A stretch of 64,000 nucleotides of DNA from Schaalia radingae (GTDB taxonomy: Bacteria; Actinomycetota; Actinomycetes; Actinomycetales; Actinomycetaceae). Below the pieces are notes generated by a model. It saw only the letters and a program-made list of their open reading frames with translations. It did no database searches and was not told the DNA's origin. Positions 50,451 to 59,047 of this stretch are shown piece by piece. The stretch lies in the NCBI RefSeq assembly GCF_900106055.1, contig NZ_LT629792.1:1426001-1490000 (forward strand). The letters run 5' to 3'. Position 1 is the stretch's first letter, and every line of letters begins with the position of its first letter. A program made the translations under genes and the position numbers.

Positions 50451-51200
50451 TCAGTCGCGTCCATCCAACATGGCTTGCGAGGCAGTCGCGCCACCCTCGG
50501 CGTTCGTGCTCTTTCCCTCGGTCAGTGCGCCGTCGGCCTCCCTCGTAGCTTCGCTCCAGCCGTACACCATTGCTCGCAGCGCATAGTCGTATTGACGGTC
50601 TGCATCGTAGCGCCACCCGCTGTTGAACACGGCTGCGAGGTGCGGAAACGAGGCTGGAAGTACCGTTTGGTGGCTCATCTGGTCGGCCTCGCCGCCCACT
50701 GGCTCCCCCGCCTCTGCGAGGACATGGCCAACCGTGTAGTTCACCAGAGCGTTCAGCTGGTCAGCGGCCTGGGAGTTCACAGGCATTCCTGCCTCCGCGA
50801 GAGACGTCAGCAGGCGTTCCATCAGGGCGAATAGTTCCGGTCCGGTTGCGGGGCGTGTGCCGACGATTGAGATGGCACGAGGGTGTCTGAGCAATGCGCG
50901 TCTCAAAGTGTGCATCACAGCGACCAGGTGCTCGCGCCACGAAGGTGTTGTCTGGGCGGCTGCCGGTACGGTGACGTCGCGCCACATGACCTCCATCAGG
51001 CCGTCAAGCACCGCCACCTTGTTGGAAAAATGCCGGTAGATCATCATCGGATCGACGCCGAGATCGCGTCCGAGCCGTCGCATGGTCAGTGCGTCGATAC
51101 CGTCGTCGTCCACGATCTGCATGATGTATCGACGGGGAGGCCCCACAAGTCCTTCCTCCTCATCGTTCGTCGCACACAGGTCGGGACAACCGTCCAGCAT
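50451..51200 (-). CDS. TetR-family regulator
   Basis: 249 aa. The helix-turn-helix reads GIDALTMRRLGRDLGVDPMMIYRHFSNKVAVLDGL, and the C-terminal half has the TetR_C_1-type effector domain. Its stop abuts the start of the broken MFS gene, so it likely controlled an efflux pump that is now lost. Start is uncertain: ATG at 51200 or 51245; the first helix is also shorter than normal. Confidence 0.8.
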   Translation of the reverse strand: MLDGCPDLCATNDEEEGLVGPPRRYIMQIVDDDGIDALTMRRLGRDLGVDPMMIYRHFSNKVAVLDGLMEVMWRDVTVPAAAQTTPSWREHLVAVMHTLRRALLRHPRAISIVGTRPATGPELFALMERLLTSLAEAGMPVNSQAADQLNALVNYTVGHVLAEAGEPVGGEADQMSHQTVLPASFPHLAAVFNSGWRYDADRQYDYALRAMVYGWSEATREADGALTEGKSTNAEGGATASQAMLDGRD

Positions 51201-51302
51201 GTCAGCGCGCAAATTCCGCTGCGATAGACAGCTGCTGACCAGCATCAGGGCTCTTGAGCAGCGCCAAGCTTGAGGCCGCTTCGGACAGTGTGTCGCGCAT
51301 AT

Positions 51303-52466
51303 TCAGCAACAATTTGCTCCGGCGCTGCTCGGTCCTGTGTCGGCGACGGTGGGTTTTGTCATGCCGGTGTGGTAAGCGGTGCCTTCGAAGGTGACGGGCA
51401 CGTATGTGCCGTCGATCTGGACCCATTTGCCGTCTCCGTAGGTGGGGTCTGCCATGACGGTGACCTTGTCGGAGATGGTGCCGTTGTCACCGACTTTGGG
51501 GTCGGCCACGGTGGTGGCTTGGGGCTGGAAGTCGAAGATGACTTCGAAGTGCGGCACAGGCTTGTTGATTTCTTCAGGGTCGCCGGGGAACTTGGGTGGG
51601 TAGGTGACGGTGTCTTGGATTTGGCCGCTGACATGCACCTTGTTCAGAGAGTAAGGAGAGACCTTACTGTATCGAGCTGCGAATGAGACCGTTCCGTTTC
51701 CGGTGGAGCGCCACTCCAGGCTGATCGGCTTGTTACTCGTTTTGCCGGTCCACACGTTCGTGCCGGTTGACGTGAAGACAGCCGGACCCGACAGCGTGAC
51801 TTTCGCGTTTGCCCCGGCGATCCAGTTGCCCTTGTTATCGGCGGCACCGATGTTGTGGATAGCGCCCTGACGATCACCCTCACCGGTCACTGTTGCATCT
51901 TTCGCGTTGAAGCCGCCGGAATTGCGGGCTTCTGTGGCCATTGCCTGAGCAAGGGAGAAGATGTCGGGCTGGACGCGCTTGACGTCGTTGTACATGGTTT
52001 TCACGTCCTGGGCGATGTTGCGTCCAAGATTGTCCTGATCGAAATTCTGATGGATCAGAAAACCAAGTGCCGCGCCGTGTCTCTTATCCAGGGTCGGCTG
52101 ATACTTGTCGAGCAGCCATGCTGCCTGAGAGTTGGTGACTTTCAGGTCGGCTGGCGCGAAAGAGCGCGGGCCACTCATCTTGGATAGTGTGGCGCTGTCT
52201 TCTGGCTTCGGGTTGTATTTCCACATTTCGATACACCACACGTTCTCACCTGGAACGCCCTGTGGAGATGCCCAGGGGCCGAACCAGAATCCCTGGCCGC
52301 TTCCTTGCGCACCCACGCTGATCGGGATGTGCATTCCCTTGTCGAGGAAGTACAGCGCATGGGAGGGTCTTTGTGCCGTTATCACACCGGCGCAGGCAAG
52401 CGCGAACGCGACGAGGATCGCGACCACACGGCCTGTTATTCGCCCAATGGGCGTCGACTGCTGCAT
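51303..52466 (-). CDS. secreted surface protein, C-terminally truncated
   Basis: 387 aa. Signal peptide VVAILVAFALACAGVITAQRPSHA. The N-terminal domain has VWCIEMWKYNP and TNSQAAWLLDKYQP, reminiscent of thioester-type adhesin domains; the C-terminal part, VADPKVGDNGTISDKVTVMADPTYGDGKWVQIDGTYVPVTFEGTAYHTGMTKP, looks like the first VaFE-type pilin repeat. It then stops at SSAGANCC without further repeats, LPXTG motif or anchor, so the gene seems cut by recombination at about 51300. Confidence 0.65.
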   Translation of the reverse strand: MQQSTPIGRITGRVVAILVAFALACAGVITAQRPSHALYFLDKGMHIPISVGAQGSGQGFWFGPWASPQGVPGENVWCIEMWKYNPKPEDSATLSKMSGPRSFAPADLKVTNSQAAWLLDKYQPTLDKRHGAALGFLIHQNFDQDNLGRNIAQDVKTMYNDVKRVQPDIFSLAQAMATEARNSGGFNAKDATVTGEGDRQGAIHNIGAADNKGNWIAGANAKVTLSGPAVFTSTGTNVWTGKTSNKPISLEWRSTGNGTVSFAARYSKVSPYSLNKVHVSGQIQDTVTYPPKFPGDPEEINKPVPHFEVIFDFQPQATTVADPKVGDNGTISDKVTVMADPTYGDGKWVQIDGTYVPVTFEGTAYHTGMTKPTVADTGPSSAGANCC

Positions 52467-52633
52467 TGTGATACTCCTTGTTCTTCTCTAGCTAGAGTGG
52501 CGGAAGCGGCAAAACCTCCGTCACTTATCGCTAATGCGACAAACATGAAGCCCACGCCGCGCCGTGTGAGTCGAGTAACACAAAAGGGGCCTGCCAGCAT
52601 TCCAGCCAGCAGACCCCCGAATAGATCGAACGG

Positions 52634-52861
52634 TTAGCAATACCGTCCGGTCGCGTTTCCTTTAGTGTCCATTTCACCGCAGAAATCGCTGTCAGTGTTC
52701 ACGTCCAGCTCCCACGTGTATTCGTCCCCGCCACTGGGCGCGGGAGTGCTCGGGGCAGGTGCGGGCGCGGAGTAGTCCGGCTCCACGTAGCCGCCGCCCG
52801 ACGTGTAGTCAGGCTCCGAATACGTCAGCTCCACCCCAACCCGAGTCGCCAGCAGGTTCAC
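52634..52861 (-). pseudogene. C-terminal part of a frameshifted membrane protein
   Basis: 75 codons, Pro/Ala/Tyr-rich (SEPDYTSGGGYVEPDYSAPAPAPSTPAPSGGDEY) ending CGEMDTKGNATGRYC. Overlaps the larger frame by 53 bp in a +1 frame; joining the two within the GGTTGGGGTGG run gives one continuous secreted protein. No start signal of its own. Confidence 0.55.
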
Positions 52862-53639
52862 TGGCCGCAGCCTTGGCTTTTTCGGCCTTCTTCCACGCGG
52901 CGTGAGAATCCGACACCTTCTGAGCAGCAGCCTTCACCTGGCCGGTCGCCTCAGTCAGCTTCACGCTCATCTCGTCGAACGGGTCAGCCGCCTCACCGCT
53001 CACAGCATCAGCCTGACCGATCAGGGCTGTCGCCTCGTCCACAGCTTGTTGCGCCGTGGTGCGTGTCGCGTCGTCGCTCACTTTGCCGGTCGTGTCGGAC
53101 AGAACCTTGATTGCTTTGTCCACTTCCGCCTTGAGAGTGTCGCGCGCAGCCACCATCAGGTCTTTCGAATGGGAGGTCATCGCGGCGCGAACCTTGTCAC
53201 TGGCGCCCTCAATCTTGTCGGCAGCAGCAGTGAACACTCCAGCCGAATCGTTCAACGACTGCGCACCATCAGCCAGCTCACGGGTAGTGCCCGACTGGGC
53301 GGCAGGCATCGTCAGTGCTGCTCCCTCGTCCAGTGCAGCGCGAAGGTCAGCACGGCTCGAATCATCGTCAGCCACCTTGCCCTCCGAGTCGGCATACAGC
53401 TGTTCGCCCCCACTGATCGCGTCCGTCAGGGACGTGTATGCGCCAGTGGCGACCGACTGCGCCGCGTCAAACTCGCTGCGCGCCTGGTGTGCCGCATGAG
53501 AGCGGTAGGCGCTCACGCCAATAATTGCCACCACCAGTGCGACGACAACCGCGACGCACACCGCCACGACCATAGCCTTGCGGTTCTTCACAAGCCGCGA
53601 AAACACGCCGCTTTCTTGAACTCCACCACTCGTACTCAT
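52809..53639 (-). CDS. membrane-anchored helical protein, frameshifted at the C-terminus
   Basis: 276 aa as read. Short cytosolic N-terminus, one transmembrane helix (AMVVAVCVAVVVALVVAIIGV, about 20-40), then about 200 residues of Ala/Asp/Ser-rich coiled coil outside. The frame ends GDSGWGGADVFGA, while the +1 frame continues into a Pro-rich tail (52634-52861), so the intact protein was about 340 aa. No family recognised. Confidence 0.65.
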   Translation of the reverse strand: MSTSGGVQESGVFSRLVKNRKAMVVAVCVAVVVALVVAIIGVSAYRSHAAHQARSEFDAAQSVATGAYTSLTDAISGGEQLYADSEGKVADDDSSRADLRAALDEGAALTMPAAQSGTTRELADGAQSLNDSAGVFTAAADKIEGASDKVRAAMTSHSKDLMVAARDTLKAEVDKAIKVLSDTTGKVSDDATRTTAQQAVDEATALIGQADAVSGEAADPFDEMSVKLTEATGQVKAAAQKVSDSHAAWKKAEKAKAAASEPAGDSGWGGADVFGA

Positions 53640-53870
53640 TGCCCTCACGTGACCTTTCTTTTACCCGAGTAAGTTTTGGATTCACCCGAGTTGTGGGACG
53701 AGAACTCTCCACACGCCGCACACGAACGCCATTCACACGATCCGCGCGCATCACTGCACTCACAGCATAGCCAACTTCTTATGTAGCATGATCAAGTATG
53801 ACAGCATTCCGAAAACCTCCGCCCGCGACCTTTCGTACAGAGGGGCCGGCCGAGGCGGCGCGATCGTTCA

Positions 53871-54326
53871 GTGCACATTCCCCTAGATTCAAGACAAATT
53901 GTGCACATACCCCTAAAACTGCCGCGCAACGGTGCACATACCCCTAGATTTAAAGCGAATTTTGCACATTCCCCTAGCTAAACTCCGTGCTGCCGGGTAG
54001 GCCAACAAGGAACAAGGCTCTGACCAGCGGTTATAGAAATAGCGCGGAAACCGGATCACGAAGATTTAGGGGAATGTGCACTTCCGCGCTACTTTTTAGG
54101 GGCTTGTGCACGGGAAGGCCGAAGATTTAGGGGTATGTGCATGCCGACCACTTAAATCTAGGGGAATGTGCACTTTCGCGCTACTTTTTAGGGGCTTGTG
54201 CACGGGAAGGCCGAAGATTTAGGGGTATGTGCACGGGAAGGCCCAAGATTTAGGGGTATGTGCATGCCGACCACTTAAATCTAGGGGAATGTGCACTTTC
54301 GCGCTACTTTTTAGGGGCTTGTGCAC
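53871..54326. repeat. two opposed arrays of a 15-bp motif on a 30-31 bp period
   Basis: Motif GTGCACATNCCCCTA. Four copies in one orientation start at 53871, 53901, 53932 and 53962; nine in the other start at 54067, 54097, 54128, 54159, 54189, 54220, 54251, 54282 and 54312. Between lie 90 bp of plain sequence. The right array also contains a 122-bp duplication. No ORF in 53640-54500. Could be binding ends of a lost transposon or a regulator array; not a CRISPR. Confidence 0.85.
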
Positions 54327-54500
54327 ACCGGGCACTGGCAGAGCAGTAGCGTCAGTGCATTAGGAAGTTTATGGAGGACCGGACACGCCCACCCCATACA
54401 CATATTTCGGGCATTAACCCCGGATCGGGCCACCGCCACACACAAAAAAGCCGGGACACCGCCAACACAATGTCCACGATGTCCCGATACATCACAAGAG

Positions 54501-54581
<81 letters not shown>

Positions 54582-54604
54582 GCGACATTTATCTTACGCG
54601 GCAT

Positions 54605-55837
54605 CTATTCTAACGGTTTATAGCTGGCACGAGCTCCCTCATGGCTCACACCCCGCGAGACACCGGACACACTCCCCCGCCGAGCGGTCGACTCGATCGT
54701 TGCTTCAGCGATCACCTGCGTACCTCGGTACAGCACCAGCGACTGGCCCGGAGCCACGCCGCGGATCGGATCAGCCAGATCCACACTCAGTGCAGGCGCA
54801 GCGTCGCCCTCGTCAATATGAACCCCGGCGACAACGGAGGGCGTTCCGTGAGCGCGCACCTGCGCGGTCAGGACATCCTCGGGGACATCTGCCAGCATCC
54901 GTCCGGCCAACGCAGACCCGAACGCGACGGTCGCCTCCTGATCAACAGTGGCGAGGGAGCGCGGCGCCATCCACACCACGTCGGTGGTCGAAATGTGATC
55001 CACGCTCAGCAATTCAGCAGGCCCGACGATCACCTGATTGGATTGCGGGTTGGTGCGCAGAACGTAGCGCGGCTTGCCGTCAGCGGCCGGTCGTTCCAAA
55101 CGCAGTCCGCGGCGCTGCCCCACCGTGAAGTTCCAGTATCCACCGTGTTCACCCACGATGTTGCCGTCGGCATCCACGATCTCACCCATGTCCTTGCCAA
55201 GGGCGCGCTGCAGGAAGCCCTGCGTATCGCCGTCAGGGATAAAGCAGATGTCGTAGGAATCGGGTTTGTTGGACACGCCCAGTCCGCGCCGATCCGCCTC
55301 GGCACGCACCCACGCTTTATCGGGCGCATCGCCTAGCGGTGTGATAACACGAGAAAGCTCCTCGCGCCCCATGATGGCCAGCACATAGGACTGGTCTTTT
55401 GCTTCGTCGCGGGCGCGATGCAGCTCGGGACCATCCGGACCGTCGATAACTCGCGCGTAGTGCCCGGTGCACACGGCATCGAAACCGAGGGTGCGGGCGC
55501 GATCGGCCAGTTCACGGAATTTCACGAATTCGTTGCATCGCACACACGGGTTGGGAGTATGCCCCTGGCGATATTGATCGACAAAGTCGGTGATGACAGT
55601 CCGTTCAAACTCCTCTGCCAGGTCCCACACGTAGAACGGCACGCCCAGTGTCTGCGCCGCGCGGGCGGCGTCCCCTGCGTCCTCCACCGAGCAGCATCCG
55701 CGTGAACCGATGCGGCATTCCTGAGGCTGGCTGGACAGCGCCATGTGAACGGCAACCACATCGTGGCCTGCTTCGACAGCGAGCGCACACGCCACAGCAG
55801 AGTCCACTCCCCCTGATAGTGCAGCCAGGACCCTCAT
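54605..55837 (-). CDS. mnmA: tRNA-specific 2-thiouridylase MnmA
   Basis: 410 aa. PP-loop ATPase MRVLAALSGGVDSAVACAL (SGGVDS); catalytic Cys in TPNPCVRCNEFVKF and partner Cys in DSYDICFIPDGDTQGF. Thiolates U34 of Lys, Glu and Gln tRNAs. Overlaps the upstream cysteine desulfurase by 4 bp, which supplies its sulfur. Confidence 0.96.
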   Translation of the reverse strand: MRVLAALSGGVDSAVACALAVEAGHDVVAVHMALSSQPQECRIGSRGCCSVEDAGDAARAAQTLGVPFYVWDLAEEFERTVITDFVDQYRQGHTPNPCVRCNEFVKFRELADRARTLGFDAVCTGHYARVIDGPDGPELHRARDEAKDQSYVLAIMGREELSRVITPLGDAPDKAWVRAEADRRGLGVSNKPDSYDICFIPDGDTQGFLQRALGKDMGEIVDADGNIVGEHGGYWNFTVGQRRGLRLERPAADGKPRYVLRTNPQSNQVIVGPAELLSVDHISTTDVVWMAPRSLATVDQEATVAFGSALAGRMLADVPEDVLTAQVRAHGTPSVVAGVHIDEGDAAPALSVDLADPIRGVAPGQSLVLYRGTQVIAEATIESTARRGSVSGVSRGVSHEGARASYKPLE

Positions 55838-57069
55838 CTGTCCTCCTTCACAACATGTCCCCGTTCATCGAATCCGTCCATTGCCTGCGCCTGCGAAAGC
55901 GCGTCAGGTAGAGCCTGACACAGTGCGCGCACATCGTCGAGGGTTGTTGATGTGGAGACGCACACACGTAGCACGCCCAGTGCTTCACGTTCCGATCTGT
56001 CCATAGCCATGACCACCTCAGATGGGCGTGTCACACCAGCATGGCAAGCAGAGCCTGCTGACACCATCACACCGGCTCGGTCCATCGCCATGAGCACCAC
56101 TTCGGGGTGTGCGGTCGGCATCGACAGGTGAATGATCGAGGGCACGGTGGGCGCATCCCCCACCGTCGCTGACACGCCCTCAGGCAGGTGGTCAAGGATC
56201 TCGCGACGCATCTGCGAGCAGTGCCGATGCATATGATCCCGCTCGGAAACACATTCGACCATCGCGGCAGCCAGGGCGACCGCGCCCGCCACGTCCGGTG
56301 TTCCCGAACGGATTCCGCGCTCATGCCCCCCACCGGGTCGGTCCGTTGTCAACGGGATGCCGCGCCGCGCGACCAGGATGCCCGTCCCCACAGGCGCACC
56401 CACTTTATGTCCCCCGATGCTCAGCAGGTCAGCGCCGAGGGTGTCCATGCTGATCGGCAGGCATGAAAAGGCCTGAGCCGCATCCGTGTGAATGATGGGG
56501 CGCTGACCACGCGCAGCTCTTACCGGATCATTACCGGCAGCGCCGAATATGTCGGCAAGCTGGGCAACCGGCTGAATGGTTCCCACTTCCGAGCACACCG
56601 TGCACACCGACACCACCGCCAAGTGCTCACTGAGGTGTGCAGCGTCGAGCTCGCCAATGAATGTGATGCCCTGAGCGCTGGAAGGCAGTACCTGCCACGT
56701 GAATCCGGCAGGTTCAAGGACCTCGCGCTGATGTGCCACTGCGTCATGTTCGAGGGCGGACACTGCCACAACGCTGCGTGCAGGGTTGACAGCCCGCACC
56801 GCGCGAGCTGTCCCCGCCATGGCGAGGGCGTCAGATTCAGTGGCGCCAGACGTGAAGAGCACTTCGTGCAGGTTCACACCCAGCAGGTCTGCGATCTGTT
56901 CGCGCGCATCGTCCAGCATCCGGCGGGCAGCACGCCCACCCGCATGCAGGGAGGACGGGTTGCCGGGGGTGGCCGTCAAGTCATGTTGGGCTTTCAGCCA
57001 GGCTTCCCGGGCAACGGGCCGAAGCGGCGTGGTCGCCGCAAAATCCAGATAGTGCGTGGGCGTGGTCAT
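55834..57069 (-). CDS. cysteine desulfurase (IscS/NifS family)
   Basis: 411 aa class V aminotransferase fold. Begins TTPTHYLDFAATTPLRPVAREAW; PLP lysine in LLSIGGHKVGAPVGTGILV; active Cys in MVSAGSACHAGVTRPSEV. Supplies sulfur to MnmA and possibly other pathways. Overlaps EtfA and MnmA by 4 bp on either side, giving a tightly coupled operon. Confidence 0.93.
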   Translation of the reverse strand: MTTPTHYLDFAATTPLRPVAREAWLKAQHDLTATPGNPSSLHAGGRAARRMLDDAREQIADLLGVNLHEVLFTSGATESDALAMAGTARAVRAVNPARSVVAVSALEHDAVAHQREVLEPAGFTWQVLPSSAQGITFIGELDAAHLSEHLAVVSVCTVCSEVGTIQPVAQLADIFGAAGNDPVRAARGQRPIIHTDAAQAFSCLPISMDTLGADLLSIGGHKVGAPVGTGILVARRGIPLTTDRPGGGHERGIRSGTPDVAGAVALAAAMVECVSERDHMHRHCSQMRREILDHLPEGVSATVGDAPTVPSIIHLSMPTAHPEVVLMAMDRAGVMVSAGSACHAGVTRPSEVVMAMDRSEREALGVLRVCVSTSTTLDDVRALCQALPDALSQAQAMDGFDERGHVVKEDR

Positions 57070-58073
57070 TGGTCCTTTCGCGCCCGCAGATCCTCCAGAG
57101 CCTGCGGAACGACCTCGAAGATGTCGCCAACGATGCCGAAGTCAGCGATCTCAAAGATCGGAGCATCCGGGTCATCGCACACGGCAATGATCGTGTCGGA
57201 GGCTTGCATACCAACAGTGTGGTGGATTGCACCGGACACGCCCAGGCCGATGTACACCGACGGTGCCACTGACACGCCGGTCTGGCCGATCTGGATGGAG
57301 CGCGGTACCCACCCTTCATCTGAGGCAACGCGGGTTGCACCCACCGCACCTCCAAGTTCGTCAGCCAGCTGTTCGACCAGTGAGAAGTCTCCGCCGGTGC
57401 CGCGCCCGCCGACCACGACGACGTCTGCGTCGGTCAGTGACACGCGTCCGTCACCCGCGGCGTGAACGGATTGTGGGACCTGAACGGCGTCGGCTTCTGC
57501 ACTGAACTTCACGGGCACGGTGGTCACGTCAGGCGTGGTCGCCGTCTCTGCGTCCTCGGCCTGAACAGACGAGGGCCGCAGACCGATAATCGGCGTGCCG
57601 CGAGTGATTTCCATTGTCGTTTCCCATGTTCCGGCCAGAACTGTCTTGGCTGCGTGGAGAACGCCGCCGCTGATATGCACATCTGACACGTCAACAGCCG
57701 CACCCGAGTCGAGCTGGACAGCCAGCCGAGCGGCAACCTCTCGCCCTCGGTAATTCGCCACACACAAAATGGCGGCAGCATCTGGAACGCGGTCGAAGCA
57801 GGCTCGAACCGCGTCCGCCACAACAGCACTGATGCGCGGCGAATGGCCGGCAAGGTCCGGGCTCAGGACGTGCGCCACGCCCTGCGCTCCCAACGCCTCC
57901 ATGTCCGGCGCACTGTTCAGAGCGATCGCTGTAATCGGCCCGGTGGTCAGTGAGCGTGCCAGTGTGAGGAGCTGGTGCGATGCCGGGGTCAGCGTGTATC
58001 CCTGCGCGTCGTCACCCGTGTGGTCGGTCATCACCAGCAACGGCTGGTCAAGTGTTTCTGCCATAATCAGCAC
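57066..58073 (-). CDS. etfA: electron transfer flavoprotein alpha subunit
   Basis: 335 aa. C-terminal FAD domain signature reads YIGLGVSGAIHHTVGMQASDTIIAVCDDPDAPIFEIADFGIVGDIFEVVPQAL, typical of EtfA/FixB. Partner of EtfB, which it overlaps by 7 bp. Acceptor and donor dehydrogenases are not in the window. Confidence 0.95.
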   Translation of the reverse strand: MLIMAETLDQPLLVMTDHTGDDAQGYTLTPASHQLLTLARSLTTGPITAIALNSAPDMEALGAQGVAHVLSPDLAGHSPRISAVVADAVRACFDRVPDAAAILCVANYRGREVAARLAVQLDSGAAVDVSDVHISGGVLHAAKTVLAGTWETTMEITRGTPIIGLRPSSVQAEDAETATTPDVTTVPVKFSAEADAVQVPQSVHAAGDGRVSLTDADVVVVGGRGTGGDFSLVEQLADELGGAVGATRVASDEGWVPRSIQIGQTGVSVAPSVYIGLGVSGAIHHTVGMQASDTIIAVCDDPDAPIFEIADFGIVGDIFEVVPQALEDLRARKDQ

Positions 58074-58867
58074 TCCTCCATCAGGTAGCGAGCCAGTTGG
58101 TGACCGCCGTCTCCCGAATCGGCCACGATCGTGCCCTCACCGTCGCGTTCACGTTCCTGCGCATCAAGGACGTTAATGGCACGCGGAGCGCCGTCCTGGC
58201 GAATCTCATCGAGCGACGCATCGTCCACATCGTCCAGTGAGAGCTCGTCGAGCGGCTTGGAACGCGCAGCACGCATCGTCTTGAACGAGGGATAGCGCGG
58301 CTCATTGATCTGGTCGGTTACCGACACGAGGACAGGAGTGGAACTGGTCAGCGTGTCATCAAAGCCATCAGCGGTGCGCTGAATCGTCACAGTCCACGGC
58401 CCTTCTTCCTCGCCCGTCAGGCTCATCTGATGGGCAAGACCCAGGTATGGCAGATGCAGGATCGTGGCCAGTGCCGCCGGCAACGCCGAGGTGAGAGAGT
58501 CAAGTGCGGCCATTCCGGTGATCACCATGTCGAGAGGCTCATCCTCGCGCAGCTGGTCGAGTGCGGCTCCCAGCACCCGCGCCGTGGTGACCACGTCTGC
58601 GCCTTCGAGACGCTCATCAGTGACGAGGATGGCGCGGTCGGCTCCCATTTGAAGTGCGCGCACGAGGGCATCTTCAGCGTCCTGCGGCCCCATTGTCACT
58701 GCGATCACTTCACCGCCGTGTTCTTCGACCAGGGAGACGGCAGCCTCGATCGCGTTTTCATCGAGTTCATTGAGCACGTCATCTTCTCCGCGTACCAACC
58801 GCCCGTCTTCGATACGACGCTCCGATTGGACGTCAGGTACGTGCTTGACACATACTGCAATTCTCAT
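58067..58867 (-). CDS. etfB: electron transfer flavoprotein beta subunit
   Basis: 266 aa, begins MRIAVCVKHVPDVQSERRIEDG; nucleotide-binding motif AITMGPQDAEDALVRALQMGADRAILVTD in the first half. First gene of etfB-etfA-desulfurase-mnmA. An ATG six codons upstream is possible but this one matches homologues. Confidence 0.95.
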   Translation of the reverse strand: MRIAVCVKHVPDVQSERRIEDGRLVRGEDDVLNELDENAIEAAVSLVEEHGGEVIAVTMGPQDAEDALVRALQMGADRAILVTDERLEGADVVTTARVLGAALDQLREDEPLDMVITGMAALDSLTSALPAALATILHLPYLGLAHQMSLTGEEEGPWTVTIQRTADGFDDTLTSSTPVLVSVTDQINEPRYPSFKTMRAARSKPLDELSLDDVDDASLDEIRQDGAPRAINVLDAQERERDGEGTIVADSGDGGHQLARYLMEEC

Positions 58868-59047
58868 GCCTTTAGCGTGCCACACTTTGAGGCGAACCTC
58901 GTGGTGGCTTACGTTACGTCCACCAGAAGCGTCTCAGCTCCTCGCGAAGAAATGCGCGGTCAGAGCCGTCATTGAGACGCATGACTGGGGGTGATCACTT
59001 ACAATCGAGACAGGAATTGTGCCTGCCTGACACACGTTTGAGAGTAA

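Noticed and set aside
50300..50494. Separate small gene of 64 codons between TetR and the ABC ATPase
   Set aside because: Its in-frame ATG at 50449 is the natural start of the MFS gene; it is the upstream half of a frameshifted gene rather than an independent one.
53871..54326. CRISPR array
   Set aside because: Repeat unit is 15 bp with similar-sized, partly repeated spacers, orientation reverses midway, and no cas genes are present.
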